A stretch of 9,244 bases of DNA. Source: Patescibacteria group bacterium (GTDB taxonomy: Bacteria > Patescibacteriota > Patescibacteriia > JAGPKW01). The notes below the pieces were generated by a model. It saw only the letters and a program-made list of their open reading frames with translations, did no database searches and had not been told where the DNA came from. The translations under genes and the position numbers were made by a program. The DNA is taken from assembly GCA_018053685.1 (NCBI GenBank), contig JAGPKW010000025.1, positions 1 to 9,244 of the forward strand, written 5' to 3'. The stretch's first letter is position 1, and the number at the start of each line of letters is the position of its first letter. Below, in pieces: positions 5,568-9,244 of this stretch.

Positions 5568-6650
5568 ACTAAATCTTTGTTTATTTTGTCAATATCTTTT
5601 TTTCTAGCTTCTAATGCATTTGCAGGTGGCGTTATTAATGAAATATCCCCAGTTGAGAGTACTAGCCAGTTAAAGATAGAAAATAATAAAGGAAATGAGG
5701 TTTTAAATTTAAACCTATCTTCTCCAACAATATTATCTCCAAAAAATGATGATATTATTTCTTATAATGAAACGATAACAGGTGCTGTTTCTTCAGGTGC
5801 AGTTGTTAGGATATATATAGATGGGATCCTAGATGGAGAAATAAAGTCTTGGGAAAGTAAAACAGGAATTTCTGCATTTTTTTATACCCCCAAAAAACAT
5901 CTAAGTGAAGGGATCCATTTTTTAAAAGCTCAAGCTGTGAAAAATGGTTTTATTAGTGACTTTTCAAAAGAAGTAATGATTATAAAAGAAGCTGTTTATG
6001 ATGCACCAGTTGTAAGAGCGCCTTATTATTATAAAGATGATTATAAAACATTTGTTGTAAGAGGAATAGCTAATAGTAAAGATACTATAGATATTTATTT
6101 AGATGGTAAGAAAATTAAGACATTAAATTTGCCTGAATCTACAAGTGCAGATAAGAAAGTTAGTTTCCTTTATGCTATTCATAATTTAACAGATGGTAAG
6201 CACTCTGGATATTTTGTAGCTTATGAAAATAGGACAGGAAGAAGGAGCTATGATTCTAAAAAATTCTATTTTGAGGTTAAACAGCCAGAAGTACCATCTA
6301 CTTCAGAGGCTATAAAGCCAAATAGCAAGGAAACAACTGACGATGGATCTTTAGAAGATACTACCAAAAAAGATACTGTAAATAATATTAATAATACAAC
6401 AAAAGATAATAGTAATAATATTGTATCAGACCAAAAGCCTGAAGAAAAAACTTTAGTCTCACCTAGCAAGGATAATGCGGATTATCAAAGGGATAAATCG
6501 ATGACAATAGGAATAGTTTTATTAGTTTGTTCTGTAATTCTAATGATTTTTTGGGTATATTCGGAGAATCAAGATAAAATTAAAAGAGTAATAGACAAAC
6601 TGCTTGATGAAGATTATGAAGATGAAAAAGATAATAAAAATAAAAAATAA
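5544..6650 (+). CDS. Secreted Ig-like-repeat surface protein with C-terminal membrane anchor
   Basis: A 368-residue exported protein. The N-terminus is a classic Sec signal peptide: basic start MLKINKIITK, hydrophobic core to about residue 23, and a signal peptidase I site after NAFA (A27|G28). Two beta-rich Ig-like/bacterial surface repeats follow: about 61-148 (SPTILSPKNDD..., IYIDGILDGEI, SEGIHFLKAQAV) and about 153-246 (VVRAPYYYKDD..., IDIYLDGKKIK, TDGKHSGYFVAYE). They share the pattern of a VxIYxDG strand and a late GxHxxxAxA-like strand. Residues 247-318 are a Ser/Thr/Asn/Lys/Asp-rich linker. A single membrane span lies at about 320-338, followed by a 30-residue highly charged cytoplasmic tail. 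Predicted topology is N-out, C-in. There are no catalytic motifs and no sortase LPxTG. Likely role is adhesion or envelope structure; binding partner unknown. The start is the first ATG compatible with the signal peptide. Ends in TAA before a clear terminator. Confidence 0.82.
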   Translation: MLKINKIITKSLFILSISFFLASNAFAGGVINEISPVESTSQLKIENNKGNEVLNLNLSSPTILSPKNDDIISYNETITGAVSSGAVVRIYIDGILDGEIKSWESKTGISAFFYTPKKHLSEGIHFLKAQAVKNGFISDFSKEVMIIKEAVYDAPVVRAPYYYKDDYKTFVVRGIANSKDTIDIYLDGKKIKTLNLPESTSADKKVSFLYAIHNLTDGKHSGYFVAYENRTGRRSYDSKKFYFEVKQPEVPSTSEAIKPNSKETTDDGSLEDTTKKDTVNNINNTTKDNSNNIVSDQKPEEKTLVSPSKDNADYQRDKSMTIGIVLLVCSVILMIFWVYSENQDKIKRVIDKLLDEDYEDEKDNKNKK

Positions 6651-6676
6651 AAATTATTTTGATAACAAAAATAAAT

Positions 6677-6714
6677 AAAAAAAGAACGACTTATGAACAG
6701 GTAGTTCTTTTTTT
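6677..6714 (+). terminator. Intrinsic (rho-independent) terminator, probably bidirectional
   Basis: An 11-bp perfect stem, AAAAAAAGAAC (6677-6687) with GTTCTTTTTTT (6704-6714). After one mismatch it extends through A-U, C-G, G-U and U-A pairs to a 6-nt loop. The right arm runs into the U-tract, and the left arm gives a U-tract on the opposite strand. It lies 26 nt after the stop of the Ig-like gene. It isolates that gene from the polysaccharide locus downstream. Confidence 0.85.
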
Positions 6715-6749
6715 ATATTATTTTTTTTAGTAGAATAATACATCAACTA

Positions 6750-6755
6750 TATAAT
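6750..6755 (+). promoter_or_regulatory. -10 element TATAAT giving a nearly leaderless mRNA
   Basis: A perfect TATAAT ends 8 nt before the ATG at 6764. Usual -10 to start-site spacing puts transcription initiation at about 6761-6763, leaving 1-3 nt of leader. The preceding terminator means the downstream gene needs its own promoter here. The -35 region (6727-6732, TTAGTA) is weak. Confidence 0.5.
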
Positions 6756-6763
6756 TAAAATAA

Positions 6764-7708
6764 ATGGCTAAATTAAGCAATATAGAAAAATCTATTTTAG
6801 AGACAGTATCATATTTTGATATTTTTAGCTTCCCATTAACTCAAATAGAATTATATAAGAATTTATATTTATTAAATAATGATATTAGTTTTAATGATTT
6901 TATAAATGTATTAGAAACTAATGAAATTATCAATATGGAGATTGATAATAAAGAAGGTTTTTATTTTTTGCATGGTAGAGATAGCATTGTGCAAATTAGA
7001 AAACAAAGATATAACATAGCATATAAAAAATATATTTTAGCAATGAGATATATTAGAAAACTATTATATTTCCCATGTTTTAAATCAATAATGGTATGTA
7101 ATACTTTAGCTTTAGAAAATTCTAATGAAAATAGTGATATAGATTTATTTATAATTACAGAGAGAAATAGAATATGGACAGCGAGATTTATCGCTGTTAT
7201 GGTTTCAAAAATTTTAAATTTAAGACCTAAAAAAAATAATCAGAAAAATAAAATATGTTTAAGCTTTTATATTGATGAAAAGCATCTTAATATAGAAAAT
7301 GTTTCAAAAAATCATAATATATATTTTATATATTGGATATCACAGTTAGTTCCAATATATGATCAAGATGATATTTTTAATCAGTTTTATAATGAAAATA
7401 GTTGGATTAGAATGTATTTAAAAAATATTTTTAATTTTAATACGGCAGATAAAAGACGATTATATCTAAATAAAAATGGCGCATTTTTTAGAAGGATATT
7501 TAGCTATCTATTTACTAATGGGGTAGAAAATATATTAAAAGAGATACAGATGAAAAAAATGAATTTAGAGATTAAAAATAAATTGAATTTAAATGATGAT
7601 GTATTGATAAATGATGGAATAATAAAGTTACATACAAATGATAGAAGAGAACAATATAAAAATGAATTCGAACTTAAAATAAAAAAATATTATGAAAAAT
7701 ATATTTAA
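6764..7708 (+). CDS. Winged-helix + nucleotidyltransferase-fold protein, probable surface-polysaccharide locus
   Basis: A 314-residue soluble protein. Residues 1-70 (IEKSILETVSYFDIFSFPLT...) look like a winged-helix domain. Residues about 105-180 carry a DNA polymerase beta-type nucleotidyltransferase core: SIMVCNTLALENSNENSDIDLFIIT with D125 and D127 as the metal-binding DxD pair, and D171 in CLSFYID as a likely third carboxylate. The usual GS/GG before the DxD is replaced by NT (N113-T114), so catalysis is not certain. The remainder is helical, Lys/Asn-rich and unrecognised. I recall similar proteins beside O-antigen ligase genes in Patescibacteria, but substrate and role are unknown. The downstream membrane gene overlaps its 3' end by 17 nt, implying co-translation. 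There is no Shine-Dalgarno and translation probably starts on a leaderless or very short-leader mRNA. Confidence 0.7.
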   Translation: MAKLSNIEKSILETVSYFDIFSFPLTQIELYKNLYLLNNDISFNDFINVLETNEIINMEIDNKEGFYFLHGRDSIVQIRKQRYNIAYKKYILAMRYIRKLLYFPCFKSIMVCNTLALENSNENSDIDLFIITERNRIWTARFIAVMVSKILNLRPKKNNQKNKICLSFYIDEKHLNIENVSKNHNIYFIYWISQLVPIYDQDDIFNQFYNENSWIRMYLKNIFNFNTADKRRLYLNKNGAFFRRIFSYLFTNGVENILKEIQMKKMNLEIKNKLNLNDDVLINDGIIKLHTNDRREQYKNEFELKIKKYYEKYI

Positions 7709-8969
7709 AGAAGAAATTTTAAATATATTATTATTTTTATTGATTATAATAGTCCCTCTTCAAACTAGATATTTTTTATCTATATATAAAATTGATAATA
7801 TATTTTTTGAGTATGGTACCATTGCAATTTATGCGACAGATATTTATATTATTTTTTTAATTATTTATTTATTTTTTTATAATTTAAAAAATAAATTATT
7901 TAAATTCAATAATAAAACAAAAACATTTTCAATATTATTAATATTATTTAATTTATTTTTAAATTTATCATTGTTAAGGTCTATTAATAAAAACTCTTCT
8001 ATATATTTTAATATAAGATTTTTTGTATTTTCATGTCTAGCATTTTTATTATCATTTATTAAGATTGATAAAAAATACATTAAAGATGGTTTTATATGTT
8101 CTTCTCTAATAGAAAGTATTATAGCTATATATCAATTTGCGTCACAAAAAATAGTGGCTAATAAATTTTTAGGATTAGCAAATCATTTTCCATATGATCC
8201 AGGAACTTCTGTTATAGAAAAGAGCGATGGAAGATTTTTAAGAGCATATGGTCTTTTGCCTCATCCAAATATATTGGGAGTGTTTTTAGTAATAGGTTTT
8301 ATATTTTTATGTATTAAAATATTGCAAGGAAATATAAAAAATAAATATTCAAGCTACTTAATTTTAGGTATTATATTTATTGGTATTATAGTTACATTTT
8401 CAAGATTATCTTTGTTGTTGCTATTAATTTTTTTTATTATATATATATTTAGACACTATTTTTTAAAAAGAGAAAAGTTGGAAGTAGAGAAATTTTTATC
8501 TATTTTTTGTGTATTACTATCTATTTTTTTAATATTCAAAGATCTAATTTTTACAAGAATTATTGATAGTAGATTAAATAATATATCTAACTATGAAAGA
8601 AAAGATCAGTATGTTGAGTCAGTGAATATTATAAAAAATAAAAATAATTTTTTATTTGGCATAGGTGAAAGAAATTATACATTTTATATACATAATGCTA
8701 ATAATGTTAAAGGCGTTTATGATTTAAAATCTATTCATAATATTTATTTTTTATCATTAAATGAATTAGGAATCTTTGGATTTATCACATTTATTATTTT
8801 ATTATTATCCCCATTATTAATTAATAATGATAGTGATATTAAATTAGTGTACTTTATATTATTAGTTTCTGGCTTTTTTGATCATTTTCTAATGACAGAA
8901 AATTTTGGTATATTTATATTAATGCTGTTTATTGGCATAATGTTTAGTAAACAATATAAATTAGAATAA
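7692..8969 (+). CDS. O-antigen ligase/polymerase-like polytopic membrane protein (Wzy/WaaL superfamily)
   Basis: A 425-residue protein with roughly ten or more hydrophobic segments. Family signatures: GRFLRAYGLLPHPNILGVFL (180-199), the periplasmic-loop/membrane junction with the conserved Arg and HPN; VTFSRLSLL (234-242), typical of the Wzy_C region; LFGIGERNY (321-329); SIHNIYFLSLNELGIFG (347-363); and GFFDHFLMTENFGIF (394-408). Such proteins join or polymerise lipid-linked glycans on the outer face of the membrane. Sequence does not separate ligase from polymerase. The large extracytoplasmic region is probably about 285-355. The ATG at 7692 lies inside the 3' end of the nucleotidyltransferase-fold gene (17-nt overlap, different frame), without a Shine-Dalgarno, so expression is probably coupled. 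Ends in TAA; no terminator is seen between it and the next gene. Confidence 0.85.
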   Translation: MKNIFKEEILNILLFLLIIIVPLQTRYFLSIYKIDNIFFEYGTIAIYATDIYIIFLIIYLFFYNLKNKLFKFNNKTKTFSILLILFNLFLNLSLLRSINKNSSIYFNIRFFVFSCLAFLLSFIKIDKKYIKDGFICSSLIESIIAIYQFASQKIVANKFLGLANHFPYDPGTSVIEKSDGRFLRAYGLLPHPNILGVFLVIGFIFLCIKILQGNIKNKYSSYLILGIIFIGIIVTFSRLSLLLLLIFFIIYIFRHYFLKREKLEVEKFLSIFCVLLSIFLIFKDLIFTRIIDSRLNNISNYERKDQYVESVNIIKNKNNFLFGIGERNYTFYIHNANNVKGVYDLKSIHNIYFLSLNELGIFGFITFIILLLSPLLINNDSDIKLVYFILLVSGFFDHFLMTENFGIFILMLFIGIMFSKQYKLE

Positions 8970-8974
8970 ATTTA

Positions 8975-8983
8975 TGATATAAT
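8975..8983 (+). promoter_or_regulatory. Extended -10 promoter element TGATATAAT
   Basis: TGnTATAAT is matched exactly in the 45-bp gap between the O-antigen-ligase-like gene and the ATG at 9015. Predicted transcription start near 8990 gives a leader of about 25 nt. Extended -10 elements can work without a good -35, and none is evident here. This suggests the last gene has its own promoter in addition to possible read-through. Confidence 0.45.
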
Positions 8984-9014
8984 ATATAAATAATTATAAA
9001 AGATTTAATAAAAA

Positions 9015-9244
9015 ATGAGTTTCAAAAATAATAACAAGAGTAAAAACATAGAAGGTAATAAATTTAATGTAATAGATTTTCATGATATTGAAGGTGGGCT
9101 TAAAGAATATATTAATAATGCTATTTTCTTGCAGGATTACTCTATTGATGTTTTTAAAGATTTTGTTGAAATTGAGAAATATATAAAAGTAAAAACTCCA
9201 GAAATAAACAATAATATTAAAAATATAAAGAATTTTTTAGAGAA
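9015..9244 (+). CDS. Unrecognised protein, 3'-truncated by window edge
   Basis: An open frame begins MSFKNNNKSKNIEG and continues for 76 codons to the window edge without a stop. The visible part is polar and Asn/Lys-rich, with no signal peptide or membrane span; residues about 17-76 (NVIDFHDIEGGLKEY..., VFKDFVEIEKYIKV...) look mostly helical. I do not recognise the family. It lies downstream of the polysaccharide pair, behind an extended -10 element, so an envelope-related role is possible but unsupported. No Shine-Dalgarno precedes the ATG. That it is a real gene is supported by the long open frame, the matching codon style and the promoter position. Confidence 0.6.
   Translation, partial: MSFKNNNKSKNIEGNKFNVIDFHDIEGGLKEYINNAIFLQDYSIDVFKDFVEIEKYIKVKTPEINNNIKNIKNFLE

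Noticed and set aside
6355..6430. Short tandem-repeat or CRISPR-like AAT-rich stretch
   Set aside because: It encodes the Asn/Lys/Thr-rich linker of the surface protein; there are no regular units or spacers.
6266..6469. Minus-strand 67-codon hydrophobic frame inside the Ig-like protein gene
   Set aside because: Antisense of the Ser/Thr/Asn/Lys-rich linker; the apparent hydrophobicity is a by-product of reading polar codons backwards.
7877..8080. Minus-strand 67-codon Asn/Leu-rich frame inside the O-antigen-ligase-like gene
   Set aside because: Low-complexity antisense of AT-rich membrane-protein codons, with no start context or family.
1..9244. Alternative genetic code with UGA as Gly or Trp
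   Set aside because: Long conserved genes have no in-frame TGA and use normal GGN and TGG codons.

Overview
This is a very AT-rich, gene-dense fragment of a bacterial chromosome. The gene content and protein styles suggest the Candidate Phyla Radiation (Patescibacteria, Parcubacteria-like). That placement is inference from recalled family resemblance, not from a search. The clues are a leucyl-tRNA synthetase with a KMSKR signature, a secreted protein with two Ig-like repeats of the kind common in these lineages, a winged-helix/nucleotidyltransferase gene overlapping an O-antigen-ligase-like gene, almost no Shine-Dalgarno sequences, and small intergenic gaps. The standard code fits: Trp is TGG, Gly is GGN, no long frame contains TGA, and all eight visible stops are TAA or TAG.

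Layout. Positions 2-1999 (+) hold the 3' two-thirds or more of leuS, cut by the window edge. It runs head-on into a SAM-dependent O-methyltransferase-like gene (1996-2574, -). From a shared 62-bp divergent region, a two-gene unit runs rightward: a small HEFGH membrane metalloprotease-like protein (2637-3152) and a YbaK/ProX-type aminoacyl-tRNA deacylase (3158-3619). The deacylase ends 11 bp inside the convergent recQ (3609-5345, -), a RecQ helicase with its zinc motif at the extreme C-terminus and no HRDC domain.

The 198-bp gap 5346-5543 is the richest non-coding part of the window. It holds a DnaA-box-like 9-mer, a possible promoter, a GATTGT/ACAATC inverted repeat, the only strong Shine-Dalgarno sequence in the window (sitting in front of an 8-codon mini-ORF), and a 13-bp perfect inverted repeat that places the next start codon in a hairpin loop. 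It leads into a secreted, C-terminally membrane-anchored Ig-like surface protein (5544-6650), which is followed by a convincing intrinsic terminator (6677-6714).

The last region is a probable cell-surface polysaccharide locus. A nucleotidyltransferase-fold protein (6764-7708) has a TATAAT so close to its ATG that the mRNA should be nearly leaderless. It overlaps by 17 nt an O-antigen ligase/polymerase-like membrane protein (7692-8969). An unrecognised gene then starts at 9015, behind a perfect extended -10 element, and leaves the window.

Functionally the window splits into translation quality (leuS, YbaK-type deacylase), DNA repair (recQ), and envelope (metalloprotease-like protein, Ig-like surface protein, polysaccharide pair). 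I see no mobile element, tRNA, rRNA or CRISPR array.
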